From Jaltomata sinuosa (lineage: Eukaryota; Streptophyta; Magnoliopsida; Solanales; Solanaceae), in assembly GCA_003996215.1 (NCBI GenBank), contig QJPP01003099.1, positions 186,001 to 250,000 on the forward strand: DNA of 64,000 bases, written 5' to 3'. This document shows, piece after piece, positions 35,461-46,211 of the stretch; the stretch's first letter is position 1; each line of letters opens with the position of its first letter. The position numbers and the translations under genes were made by a program. Under the pieces are notes generated by a model. That model was given only the letters and a program-made list of their open reading frames with translations, searched no databases and was not told where the DNA came from.

Positions 35461-36539
35461 CCCTATTGGAGCAGCTGAAGTAGTAGACTGAGCTCGATTA
35501 CTTCCTTGTCCCTACTTGGCAAAGAGGTACTCCTTCAACCTATGGACAATATGACCACACCCAAAACACCCATCTCTGCTAGCAAGACACTCACCTGGAT
35601 GATTCTTACCACAATTAGAGCATGCTGGGAAAGTGTGGTTACCTAAAATACTACCCTGTGACTTAGATCCTGATGCCCTATTTCTCTGGTCCTATTGAGG
35701 TCTGGGTGATGGAGCACTAGTTAATAAAGGTGCTGGAGTTAAATACCTCTGGTGAAACTAAAAATGATTTCCACTACCCGACCTCTGTTGAGAGTAGTCA
35801 AAATTACCTGTCCTAGCCCTCTTACTTTACCTCTCTCTCTCCTTGAGTTTCTTTACCTCCCTCTTCTAAGCATAAGTCATGAGTCTAGAGATGTCCATAT
35901 CTATGACTAACATAGTTGTCTTACATTCCTTCTTAACCAAGTTAGAAATACTCAAGATGTACTTACTCATCTAGGCCCTTGGATCGGCTACCATACGAAA
36001 GCATAACTAGAGAGTTGAGTAAACTTCAACCCATATTCTTGCACAGTCATAGATCCCTACTTTAGATTCACAAACTCCTCAACCTTAGCCTCTCTCAACT
36101 CTCTCGAGAAGAACCTATCCAGAAAAGCTCCAACAAAGCAGTCCCAAGTCATAGGAGCTGCATTTATGCCCCTACCATCTTTCCACTTAGTGAACCAAAT
36201 GTGAGCCACATCCTTGAGCTAGTAAGAATCTAGCTCAACGCTATCAATACCGGTCACCTGCATCACTTTAAAAGTCTTCTTTACCTCATCAATGAAATTT
36301 TATGGGTCTTCATTAACCTTTGACCCCAAAAACTCTGGCGGGTTCGTACAGATAAAATCCCTAACTCTGGCAGCATCTGACCCACCATTTGGGTTAACAA
36401 GAATAGGTTCTGACTGATTATCTTGAGCAGTCATAGCTTGTGCTAATATCTGGATGGCATTCTTGAATTTTACGTTCGTGTTCTCATGGTGTGAAACCAA
36501 GGATTAGCATTATGAGCATTATTTCCGCAAGGAGGCATG
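35461..36539 (-). pseudogene. Element A gag remnant
   Basis: On the minus strand gag opens near 36539. It holds FKNAIQILAQAMTAQDNQ and ARVRDFICTNPPEFLGSKVNEDP (36300-36500), then DSVELDSY*LKDVAHIWF, TWDCFVGAFLDRFFSRELRE and GSMTVQEYGLKFTQLSSYA. Two zinc-finger-like units lie near 35510-35620: CSNCGKNHPGEC is intact, and CFGCGHIVHRLKEY has Tyr for the last Cys. The double unit is typical of Del/Tekay gag. Array G carries the same pair. Confidence 0.85.
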
Positions 36540-36733
36540 ATTTGAAATACATAACGAATGGATTAGAAAGGAGAATAGAGTTAAACTCTATCACACGATA
36601 TAGAACATGAAAAAAGGGGAGTTTCCTAAAAATGTCTCGTAGTTTCTCTCTCATAAGTGTGGCGCATTTCACACCCATGAATAAGATTCTACTTAACACG
36701 ACTTTCGACACCCTAGGACACTTTAAAACTGAT

Positions 36734-36745
36734 TCTCTGATACCA
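36734..36745 (-). other. Primer-binding site of element A
   Basis: On the minus strand TTTGGTATCAGAGAATC follows the LTR end by a few bases. The core TGGTATCAGAG is complementary to the initiator tRNA 3' end. This fixes 36750-38711 as the 5' LTR. Confidence 0.85.
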
Positions 36746-36749
36746 AATT

Positions 36750-38711
36750 TATCATGCCCCAAGCCTACACCCTGGATGTAACATGGTGCTTAAAGCCACA
36801 AGTGACCCCAAGCTAACCCATGATTTGGCATATACAAAACAATCACAGGAATTTAAAATTGAGCAGAAACTAAACTGATAAAACACAAGTTTAGAATTTA
36901 TCTGAAAATCTCTGTGATAATTTGAATCAAAAAGTGAGACCTAATTCTGAAAACAAGTTGAATATCTAACTCTATGCCTGAAAAGCCTCTACTAACTGAC
37001 GAGTTACTGGGACAAGTCCCCAGCTAACTCTAAATAATGAAACTAAAATACACTAAGAGAAAATGTCATAATAGCCCATCCTTGGATGATAAGGACTCAC
37101 TGCTAGTAGTCACTGAGTGGCACTAAATTGAGCTAATCGCAATGCTGAGTTAGAGAACCTGAACATGCATCATGATAGGATGCAACACATAGAGTATGCA
37201 GTCAGTACTTTGAATGTACTGAGTATGCGAGATATGCAATCAAAATTATATAACTGAATATGCTAAAATAATGATGAGTTGTTTAAACTAAAAATTTAAT
37301 CTGCAGTACTCAGGCCCAAACATAATATGCATAAAGTCTGTAATACAGGAATATTCTGAAAAGAAATAAAAATAGTAAAGCTGATCTAGGGCCTAGTACG
37401 TATCTGTTGAGTCTAATTTTGTGAGAGAGTCTGTTAACCGACATAAACTACGTGAGCTAAACATGGAGTCTGATGTATATGCCCCATCAAGAGGACCCAA
37501 TATACCTTTCCAGGGTATAGAGGCATGATTGGCGTGATCACTAATTTTGATGCCCAACTGAGGCACTAAAAAGATGTATGGTGGCACGTAGTTCTGAGAC
37601 TTTGGGTAAACTAGTCCCTAGTCCAACTCGGTGCTAAGCACTACTCCCAAAACTGAATGTTGATAGATTATTTAAAACTAAAGTTCTGAAATGCTGCATC
37701 AAAAATTAACTGATCTAAAAACACTTTTCTAAAAGAGTTGTAAACTGAAAACTAGCTAATTTCATGCTTAAAACTTAAAGCTAGTAACCTAGGTTAATTT
37801 CTAAAGAAAACCAATTCATGTGAAAACACTACACATCAGGTTAAGTTCTTAATTTCTCAAAATTATTGTAAGAGCTAATGCAATTCATTGAAAATATGAT
37901 ACAAATCTTATAAAACAAGATATAAATCATGTAAAAATCATAAGAACTAAAATTCTGTAAAAATCTGCATGATTGGATAAGAACCCTAGTTTCATAAAAT
38001 CATAAAATTTGAAATAGAGACTGAGGTTTTGGGAATAAGGGTGAACAAGACCCTTACTTAATACCCACATACTTGAATGTAGAGTAATCTTGAATTAAGA
38101 ATGAAGTTTGAAGCTTTGGAGAAGAAAGCCCTAGCTTGGAGTCTAAGAGAGTGTTCTTTTTTTTTTCTGAAGTTGGATCGATTGGAATGACGGGGGAAAT
38201 ACACTAAGTTTGATTAAACCCCTCAAAGTAAGCCTAAATGCCTTAACTTTGGAGTTAAAATAGTAGGAAAATTCTAAAATATCCCTAGAGAAATAAATTA
38301 GAGACTGCTGAATATTCTCGGAACAAGGTTCCACGGTTTGGTCAACGGACCATCATCTGAACTGTGGTTTTATCCCTGAAATCTGAGGGTCATATGATCT
38401 ACTAGTCCATGGCTGATAGGAAGGTCCACGGAATGGATTGATGAACCATCGACTGAGCTGTGGTTTTCAACCCAAAATCGACACCTCTCTAATGGAAAAT
38501 CCATGGGTGACAGGACAGATCATCATTCTAAATGACAAACTGTAGACCTACCCGTGGTATCCTAGGAACAAGGTGAATATAGATAATTCATGGTTCAGTC
38601 CACCAGTCGTGATCTTGAATGATGGCCCGTAAAACTGGCTGTGGATCCTAAAAATTCCAAATTTTCTGCTAAGTTTTATAAATATTTTGGTTCAGATCTC
38701 GAGGTGTTACA
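36750..38711 (-). mobile_element. 5' LTR of element A
   Basis: It starts TGTAACACCTCGAG at 38711 on the minus strand and ends GGCATGATA at 36750, giving 1962 bp. It aligns throughout with 979-2962. One terminal base differs from the expected ACA end. Confidence 0.88.
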
Positions 38712-39504
38712 CCTTTCATCTTCAATGGGTCAAAAGTCTTGTCATGATAAAGCATGTGGTCCTCGAGCTCACTCGGCACATTCGCCCACTGGCAAAAAGT
38801 GGTAATCAATGAGGGAAATGGCAGGTCCCTAGAATGTAGCACCACAAAGTTCTTCCACTCCTCCAGAATTCATCCTCATGTATTTACCGGCAACCCATCT
38901 AACAAGAAATCCACTATCAGTGATTGGGGATACATTATGTCAAAAGTGTTGCAAAAACGGCAGATCCTCCTAGAAACCAAATTCAGGAACCTTCAAGCAT
39001 TTGGGGTAAAGTCAAGGCTCGTAATTCTCGTGTGATGGATGACCCAGGTGATTGAGGCTCTCTTGTCTTCCACCATGAGTGTGTTCACCAAACATTGGCC
39101 ATCATCTATCGCTTTATTTGCCTCATATGCGATCTCTGTGGGATTTGGCAACCCTAGGGCCTAGTTGATATCCTCAGCTGAAATTCAAATATGCTCACCT
39201 CGAACATATATGATGGGGTTTGAGATGTTCTAGTTAATAGTAGGGAGATAAGCATAGAACTCCCTGACCCAACCCTTATTGGCATTTGTAAGTGTCTCTA
39301 CCAATGGCAACTATCTGATATCTCACAATCGATTGTAGAATTCTGGTGCCTCTTTCTCTATCTCCAACCTTTGAGAATATCTTGCCGAAGTGAACCCCAG
39401 AAAACCTCTCTCCTAAGTAAAACCCCTGAGCCTCTACTCAACACACGCCTTTGGCTCTGTATGTTTGCAAACCTTTCGTAACTCCCTTCATCACCGGCAG
39501 CCAT
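38712..39504 (-). pseudogene. Plant transposon protein-like frame interrupted by element A
   Basis: A start codon at 39504 (minus strand) opens a decayed frame. It runs through NANKGWVREFYAYLPTI, NPIIYVRGEHI, ISAEDIN, VEDKRASITWVIHHTRITSL and QSLIVDFLLDGLPVNT. These are typical of the Transposase_32-type domain found with Athila/Tat-like elements, and they are distinct from the versions in elements B and D. At least five stops and two shifts occur. Element A sits at its C-terminal side (duplicated CCTTT at 38712). The rest should lie left of 979, but I cannot follow it with confidence. Confidence 0.6.
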
Positions 39505-40153
39505 GATAGTAATCACTGTGGAAAGGAAATAGATAGTGTTATCTGATAAATTTCAAAAGATATAACGAGTAATAAGAAATAAAAGCAAGAAAGCAAAAAT
39601 AAATCATTTTCGAAAAAGTTCAGTCCTCTGCTGGCATTCTGCCTCAGCACCATTACTATAGTAGATTCCATTCCACTGCAACAAGGCTGCTAGAGCAAGA
39701 AGTAAACTTTACAACAAAGTCAACACAGCAAAGGCGACTCTCGTTGTAGTGAGGTCATTTTCCCCAGCCAACCCAATGCCCAAATTGGTGATTTTGAAAA
39801 TGTATATTTTATCTAGTTTTCTTATAGATCGGGCAAAACATAAATAATTAATATAATATAGACATTGTAAGCAATAAAATAGAATAGTAAGAGGAAGATT
39901 TACTTTAGAAACTGACGAGGAAAGCATTTATGGTAGAGATAATTTTGAAATGAATGGGGGAAATTGGTTATTGCAAAGCGAGGAAATGAATCCTCTATTC
40001 CTCCCGTTAATTTGCCTCATCCTTTGCTGCAGTGAACTATTTTGCACTGTAGCGATCTTGCTGTAGTGATAATTTTCTCATCGTAGCAGCTTAGCATTGG
40101 TTTGTGACTCATTTCATGGATGTTGCATATCAATGTTTGATTTATTATCCCAG
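39505..40153. other. Unassigned spacer with GCTGTAGTG-type words
   Basis: No coding region is supported. Words such as CTGCAGTGAAC, CACTGTAGCG and GCTGTAGTG (40026-40075) resemble short inverted motifs in LTR E (40600-40680) and LTR F (57300-57370). The stretch may therefore include an old LTR scrap. It could also be intron or upstream sequence of the host gene at 40154 and beyond. Confidence 0.4.
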
Positions 40154-40445
40154 GCATCATGAGTCCTTGTAAGAAGCTGCTGAGGTAGATTCTTCCTCGA
40201 GTTATAAAATTTGTGAGTAAGGAAATTCAATATGTGTGTAATGTTTCAGTCTGCCCCCATCATTTCAAAGGAACTCGATGAACAGACAGCATGTGAAAAT
40301 GTTTCACTAAATGGATTGCATGGTATAATTGCTTCAGGTGGACTAGGTGAATGTAGAAATGGAGTGACCTTATTTGAATTCTGGTCTATTGCCCTTTCAC
40401 TTTTTTTGATCTATTCAGGGATGAACAGTTGATAAATTGGTATCT
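40154..40445 (+). pseudogene. Host-gene coding remnant upstream of the LTR E insertion
   Basis: Three short frames follow one another on the plus strand. The first, from 40154 after a CCCAG acceptor-like site, reads CKKLLR-stop-ILPRVIKF (TAG at 40186). The second, 40232-40432, contains SKELDEQTACENVSLNGLHG. The third, near 40408, reads DLFRDEQLINWY and leads straight into the insertion. The third joins the downstream exon in frame when one copy of TATCT is removed. The second and third differ by one base of phase, so a small indel or an unrecognised splice lies between 40376 and 40408. The product is not one I recognise. Exon limits here are uncertain. Confidence 0.45.
40441..40445 (+). repeat. 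Target-site duplication of LTR E, left copy
   Basis: TATCT here is repeated at 54663-54667. Two extra bases (AA) lie before TGTAAGACC on this side and one (C) after TGACA on the other. Removing the insertion plus one TATCT restores an open reading frame. Confidence 0.6.
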
Positions 40446-41182
40446 AATGTAAGACCTGTCCCATTATTATTAAAAATTTATGTTAAAATGAAAGAATTAA
40501 ATTATGTTATTAATTTCATGTGGAAAAAATTATGATGGTGATAAATAAGCACGAATTAAATTAGAGTCAAGAAAGTGGGATCAACCAGTGATGGACTGCC
40601 GTAGCAGTCCTGGTCTCGCCACAACGAGCTTGCTGCAGTAAGAAAACTTCCGCTGCATTGAAGCTCGCAAAGCAGAACCTCAAGATTTAATTGCTTCAGC
40701 TCCCAGTTATTTTCCAAAAAGGATATATTCTCCTATAAACATCTTGGGTCTGTTCTAAACCTAGAACACCAAGAAAAGAGAGGAAAAAGCTCTCAAAATA
40801 ATGTGGTTTCCCCTCCTCCTCGCAGCTTCTCCCTCAAGATTCCTGAAATGATAGCAAGGAGCAAGGTTGCACGCAGTTATAGTAGCAACTCACCATTGAG
40901 GTAGGTTATGGTTAAATTTATAGTAAAGACTTTGGTTAGGTAATCATAATATTATATAGATTTTGATGGAGACAAAATGATTAGGCCTTCAGTCATGGAG
41001 CCTGGGTGGATAGTACTTGAATATTTGAGAATAAGAAAGTATGTGTAATAATAAGCTTGTATACGTGTTTGGTCTGAATAAAACCCTTAGTTGGGATAAA
41101 TAATGGAGTATAGGTAACATGTTCAAGGTGGTTGTAGGAACCGAGATTTTATTGTGTTGGGTTGGAAAGGGAACTTGAATGA

Positions 41183-41187
41183 TAAAC
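41183..41187 (+). repeat. Target-site duplication of array G, left copy
   Basis: TAAAC is directly repeated at 52817-52821, immediately after the third LTR. The match is exact. Confidence 0.85.
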
Positions 41188-43691
41188 TATAACACCCCAA
41201 AAATCCTAAGCTAATACCCGAACCTTTTTTATGAGTGTAATAATTATTTCCCTAGTGTGGTGAGTGCTTTAGATGCGAATCATATTCATAAGAAACTCCT
41301 ATAATTAAGTTAAGTTGAAAGCACTCCAACCAAATGAGTTTTCATATAAAACTAAACTAGGGTCAACTTCAATCGACCATTATTCCTAAAGTATAAAGAT
41401 TTAGGTGGCCTATTACCCACCAAATTAAAGGTTTTTTGCGTCTTCTTTCCAATGCCACCGACCGCGCATTAATCTGAGTCCAGAGTATAACATTATGGGC
41501 AATTTACTGTAGCACTATCAGTGACTACGGACAGGGATGACGAACCGTGTTTCTAAACCACGGTCCGTAATGTGACTAGTGATTTCTGACCTGAACCTTA
41601 AAATTTTCATCTTCAAAACCATTGGTTTGTTCATGACTCGTAGACTAAAACCACGGTCCGTAGAGTGACCCGTGGTTTCTCAAAATTCAGCTTTTCTACC
41701 CTAGATTCCACGAGTGACTTGATGGGTCATGATTTTGAACGACGGTCCATCCTGTAACTCGTGGAATCACCTTCAGAGAGGTACCAAGTCCTCTAAATTC
41801 TATGAGTGGGTTGATGACCCGTCAACCCATTGTATGACATGTCCTTCCATCCGGAATTCCTAATGTTTGAGGATCCTCATTTCCTAAAGTTAAAACCATG
41901 AGTCATAGGACAGTCCGTTGCTCAGAATCATGGACCGTAAAGTGACTCATGGAATGGAATTCCAGTAGACTCCCATAAGTGATTCCTGAAACCACGGACC
42001 AGATGACGGTCCGTCATTCACTTTAACGGTCCGTAGACTGACTCGTGGTCCCTATAGCCGAGTCATTTTATCAGTTTTTCCAAGCTTAAATCCAGGGGTA
42101 TTTTAGTAATTTTCTACTCTTTTAACTCCTATACTAAGTCGTTTTAAGCCTATTTATAAGGGTTTTCATTCCCACTTGGCCTAAGTTCTCTCCCATTCTT
42201 TCAATCAAGTTCCAAAAGAAGAAAAGAAGTTCCATCCTCTCAAGATTCAAGTTAGGGTTTCAAGCTCCATAGCAAGGGATTCACTCCAAGTCTCCATTCT
42301 TCTCAAATTCTTAGTGGGCTAGCTTCAAATAAGGTATATGGGTATTCAACAATGGGTTCCTTTAACCCTTGTGCACAAAACCCCCAATTCTTATTTTGAA
42401 TTTTGAACTTGTGAAATTAGAGTTTTGATCTAAATTGGGGAAGGCTTATGATATCAGTTTTTATGCATCAATTCATGGTTTCTTATGGTTTATTTATGAT
42501 TTGATTAAGATTCCTTAATTGGTTTCAAAAGCCCATGCACTAAAGTTGAATTCTAGCATGATTTTATTGAATTACATGTTTTCAAGTGAAAGTTTACATG
42601 TTTAGATAACATGTCTTTATGTATTTATGAAATTGAATGCCTAATACTTCAAGTATGAATTTAAGAAGGAAAAGTATGTTTTGAATTATGGCTATGCTAA
42701 GCTTCAAGAACTTATGATATGAGAATTTCATTATACCTGATGTGTTTTCATGCTTTTCAACAAGATTTGGCATGAGATTGTGCCACTATGAATTTATGAG
42801 CTATATGTATGCATATTTTGAGAGTAATATTTAGCACCAAGCGATGAGGATTTGATTACCCAAGTCCAAAACTACATTGCCAGCGTAGGTTATGAATCGC
42901 CTGATAGGCTTATGAAAGTGTTACCACTCTATATCATTAATGGTGTCCTTGCCTTAGCGGGCCATAGGACAGCTTTGCCAACTAGGGTTATATAGTTGGG
43001 TATGATGGCCCATACTTTGGCAAGGTTCGGTCCAGCTTTGCTAACTAGGGTTATATAGTTATATTCCATGTAGTTGACATGGTCTCTTGTCGGTTATAAG
43101 AAACACCCGTATGAATGCTTTTTTTTTAGTTTTTTTCTAAATTTTATGATATCTTATTTTGAGGTTTTACTTCTATCTCATGCTTATTATTCAAACTATG
43201 ATATTTACTTACGACTTCTTCAGTTATACATGAACTCAGTTTTAAATATGTTTCCAAGTACGTTTTTATCATGTTTTACTATATTTATGCATATCTTGCA
43301 TACTCAGTACATTTCATAGTACTGTCCGCATACTCCTTTGTGTTGCATCCTATTATGATGCAGATTCAGGCTTCGAGGACCAGTATTAGTATAGATTCTA
43401 TATGGATTTCTTCTTAGTTTTTTTGGAGTTAGCTGGGGACTTGTCCCAGCAACTCATTATTTAGTATAGAGTCTTCTCAGACATAGTTAGAGGTTCTGTA
43501 TTCGAGTTTTGGATTCTAATATGTCTAGACTTAATCTATTAATGGTTCAGTTTGCTTATCTCTTCAGCTTATTGCTTCCATTGAGTTTATTTATGTTTTC
43601 TTAAGTCATTCTAATGCCAGAGGGTTATCTTGAGATCACTTGTGATCTTGGGTCCCGTATTACATCCAGGGGGTAGGCTCGGGGCGTGACA
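41188..43691 (+). mobile_element. Array G, LTR 1
   Basis: It begins TATAACACCCC (TG changed to TA) and ends GGGGCGTGACA. It keeps a 90-95 base stretch near 42440-42535 that LTRs 2 and 3 both lack. TATTTATAAG at 42151-42160 is a plausible TATA box. The 41540-42050 part is dense in ACGGTCCGT-like words. Confidence 0.88.
42151..42160 (+). promoter_or_regulatory. Possible LTR TATA box (array G, LTR 1)
   Basis: TATTTATAAG lies in the middle of the LTR, about 180 bases before a GGTATATGGGTATTC junction. The same position in LTRs 2 and 3 reads TATTTAGAAG, so any promoter there is damaged. Confidence 0.4.
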
Positions 43692-46211
43692 AACTTGGTA
43701 TCAGAGCATCAGGTTCAAGAGTCCTAGGGTGTCTAAAAGCCGCATCAAGTATAGTCTCTTTCATGGGTGTGAAGTGCGCCACACTTATGAGAGGGAGGCT
43801 ATGAGATGTTTTAGGAAAAACTTCACTCCTTTCATTTTCACTATCGTGCGATAGAGTTTGATTCTATTTACCCTTCTAATTGATTTCGTATGCATTTCAG
43901 ATAATGTCTCAGCACAGAAACCCCATGAGGAATGCTAATCCTCCGCTCCAGATCATGCAGTTACGAATGCAGAATTTCGTGAAGCCATATGTATGCTGGC
44001 TCAAGCCATGACAGCTCAGTTGAATGAGAAAGAGAAACTAAAGAAGAGGAAGACGAAGAATAAGAAGACCAGAACATGGAACCAATCGTCTTCTCAACAT
44101 AGGTCATCCAGACCAACCTCATCTTTAGTTAACACACCTGCACTCGATTCTCATTCTTGTCACAATAGGGATCCAAAGACCTTTAGGTACCCTCATTGTA
44201 GTAGATGCGGTAAGTTTCATCTAGGGGAGTGCCTCGCTGGCAAAGGGAGGTGTTTTAGGTGTGGTCAGTTAGGCCATAGGATCAGGGATTTCCCCTCAGC
44301 TAAGCAGAGCAACTGTGGTGTTCAGCTCCAAAACCAATTCCTTTTATTGCCTAGCCAGCCGGGTCAGAGTATTCCTCCAGAAGTTGAATCATGTAAGTCA
44401 CTAGATTTTCTTCCTTTATGCATGCATAGTCCCTGGACCACTATTCTTGTGTGGTTGTGAGTTGTCTTAACCTAGAAAAAAGTGAAGGTAGAAGGGTTGA
44501 GGCCTAGACTTTTAGGCAAAGGAGAATATTTGACTATAGAAGGGTGTGGGTATTTGTGCTAGATTCTGGAGTAGTGTATGCTCTGTTAGGGTAAAATGAT
44601 CATAGTTCCTTTGAGAGGTTGGGGGGATATCCATAGACTTAGAAGGGTAGCATAAATCTAAGGGGGAGATAGTGGGATATAGAATTGGAAAGATTTTAGA
44701 GGCTCAGGTATTGATGCTTTTGGGTGTTAGAACAAGGTTAGGAGGGGAGGCAGAAGCTTAATTCTATCCTAGTGTCCTAAGTATACTTCTTCCATCATGA
44801 TACCTTTTTGCATTGCTTTTGTTTTAGCACTATGGTCCTATTTCAAATTTATGCACCCCATTCAAATTCACGCTCATATTTAGCTTCTAGAGTGACAAGT
44901 GATTGTTTTAGACAACGATTCTAGTCTTACTCTAACATTCCATAAATCCCAGCTTTATGCCTTGAGGGTCATTATTTATGAAAACTCATGTCTCTCAGTA
45001 TGCTCAGTCCTATTTACTCAGTTCAGTCCTTAGACATGCCTTAATGGCAAATCAAATCATGTTACGTCATGTATATGCTCAGACCAAATTCTTAAAACGA
45101 TTCACGCTTATGATTTCCTTACTCTAAAGACCTTTGACCTTTGCCTTTGATGATGAGGGGTGGTGATCCCCACTAATTCATGTCTTACGTTCCCAGTATG
45201 TGAAGTGCTCATGCCTATTGTTCTCAATTCCCCAAGCCCCACCTTGAGTGGCTTGATCACGCTAAGTGTAAGTCTAGACCAATCAGAAATCCTTCATTCG
45301 TGATGCTCATTCTCCTGCTCTTTTCTTTCAAGATTCTGGTTTATGCTTTATAGGTATTAGGGGAGGAAGCCTAGTAGTAGCCTAATGGAGAGTAGTAGAT
45401 TTGTTTCCTTTTTGGTGTACTTGTTCCACCTTGGCTTCTAGGTGTGGAGGATTTGTGAGGTAAGGATTATTTATGCAAAGTAGTTAAATGAGGAATGCTG
45501 GTAGGTCTCTCTGTAGAAGTTCTTAAAGTTACAGCTCCTAGATATGCTAGGGGAGAGGGGAGAAGTCTAGGATAGGGTAAGCTACAAAACCATAAGGTGA
45601 CCATAGTGATAAGCTTGAATATCATGATGGAATACATGTGGACCCTTGTTTTGTGCAACTAGTGACCCTTTGATTAGGAGCTCAAGGCTAGTTATTTGTT
45701 GTGATAATAATTAATACTATTCTTAGGAGATAACTCTAGATGCAAGGGGTTTAGCCGAGGTAGGCTTGAACTTGGAGAAAGCATGTAGTTAGACTCAGAC
45801 CTTAGTATTTATATGTGCGCAGGTGAGTATTTTTTTTTATAGTATGATAAGTGTGGTATTTAGAAGATAATAGTTTTCCCATATAGCTACTCCTCTCATT
45901 TTTATGTTCCTTTCAGCTGACTATGATTCCTAAGAATGAGTTCATTCTTTATGAGTTTTAGCTAAGTCCCTACTCTCACTCCAGACCAGTTATCATGTTA
46001 GATATCCAGTTTCATATCCTATCGGTGTTTGATGCTCTCAGTATACATATAGGTCTCACGAATCTATCACGGTTCATATTTAAGTCAGAAATCAGTTACC
46101 ATGTCAGTACTTCAGCTCATAAAACTCAGTTAGTGGGATTGCATCTCTTTCCCTACCACCTCAGCCTAGTTAGTCTTCATTCGAGGACGAATGATCCCAA
46201 GGGGGAGATAT
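43692..46211 (+). mobile_element. Array G, internal region 1
   Basis: The primer site is at 43696-43707 and gag begins near 43904. After the gag fragment ends at 44460, about 1.7 kb of sequence follows in which I find no protein signal. The last part (45995-46211) ends with CATTCGAGGACGAATGATCC and a purine tract. Confidence 0.85.
43904..44460 (+). pseudogene. Array G gag fragment with zinc knuckles
   Basis: It opens MSQHRNPMRNANPP and shifts frame before 43993. The open frame 43993-44460 starts MLAQAMTAQLNEKEKLKKRK, which joins the gag N-terminus directly to the late basic linker. The capsid domain present in element A is therefore missing, an in-frame or near-in-frame internal deletion. 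Two zinc-binding units follow: CSRCGKFHLGEC (intact) and CFRCGQLGHRIRDF (last Cys changed to Phe). The frame then runs out in unrelated residues. Without a capsid it could not build particles. Confidence 0.8.

Larger units (their letters stand above)
979..38711 (-). mobile_element. Element A: split Ty3/gypsy chromovirus-type retrotransposon
   Basis: This is one minus-strand LTR retrotransposon with about 28.9 kb of other elements inside it. Two matching LTRs of about 1.97 kb bound it, each reading TGTAACACC at the 5' end and GGCATGA(C/T)A at the 3' end. The flanking 5-mers are CTTTT (974-978) and CCTTT (38712-38716), a likely target-site duplication with one change. The order on the minus strand is 5' LTR, primer-binding site, gag, protease, reverse transcriptase, RNase H, integrase, [insertion 4023-32884], integrase C-terminus with chromodomain region, polypurine tract, 3' LTR. 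The protein motifs match the Del/Tekay group of plant chromoviruses. All frames carry stops or shifts, so the element is dead. Confidence 0.88.
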
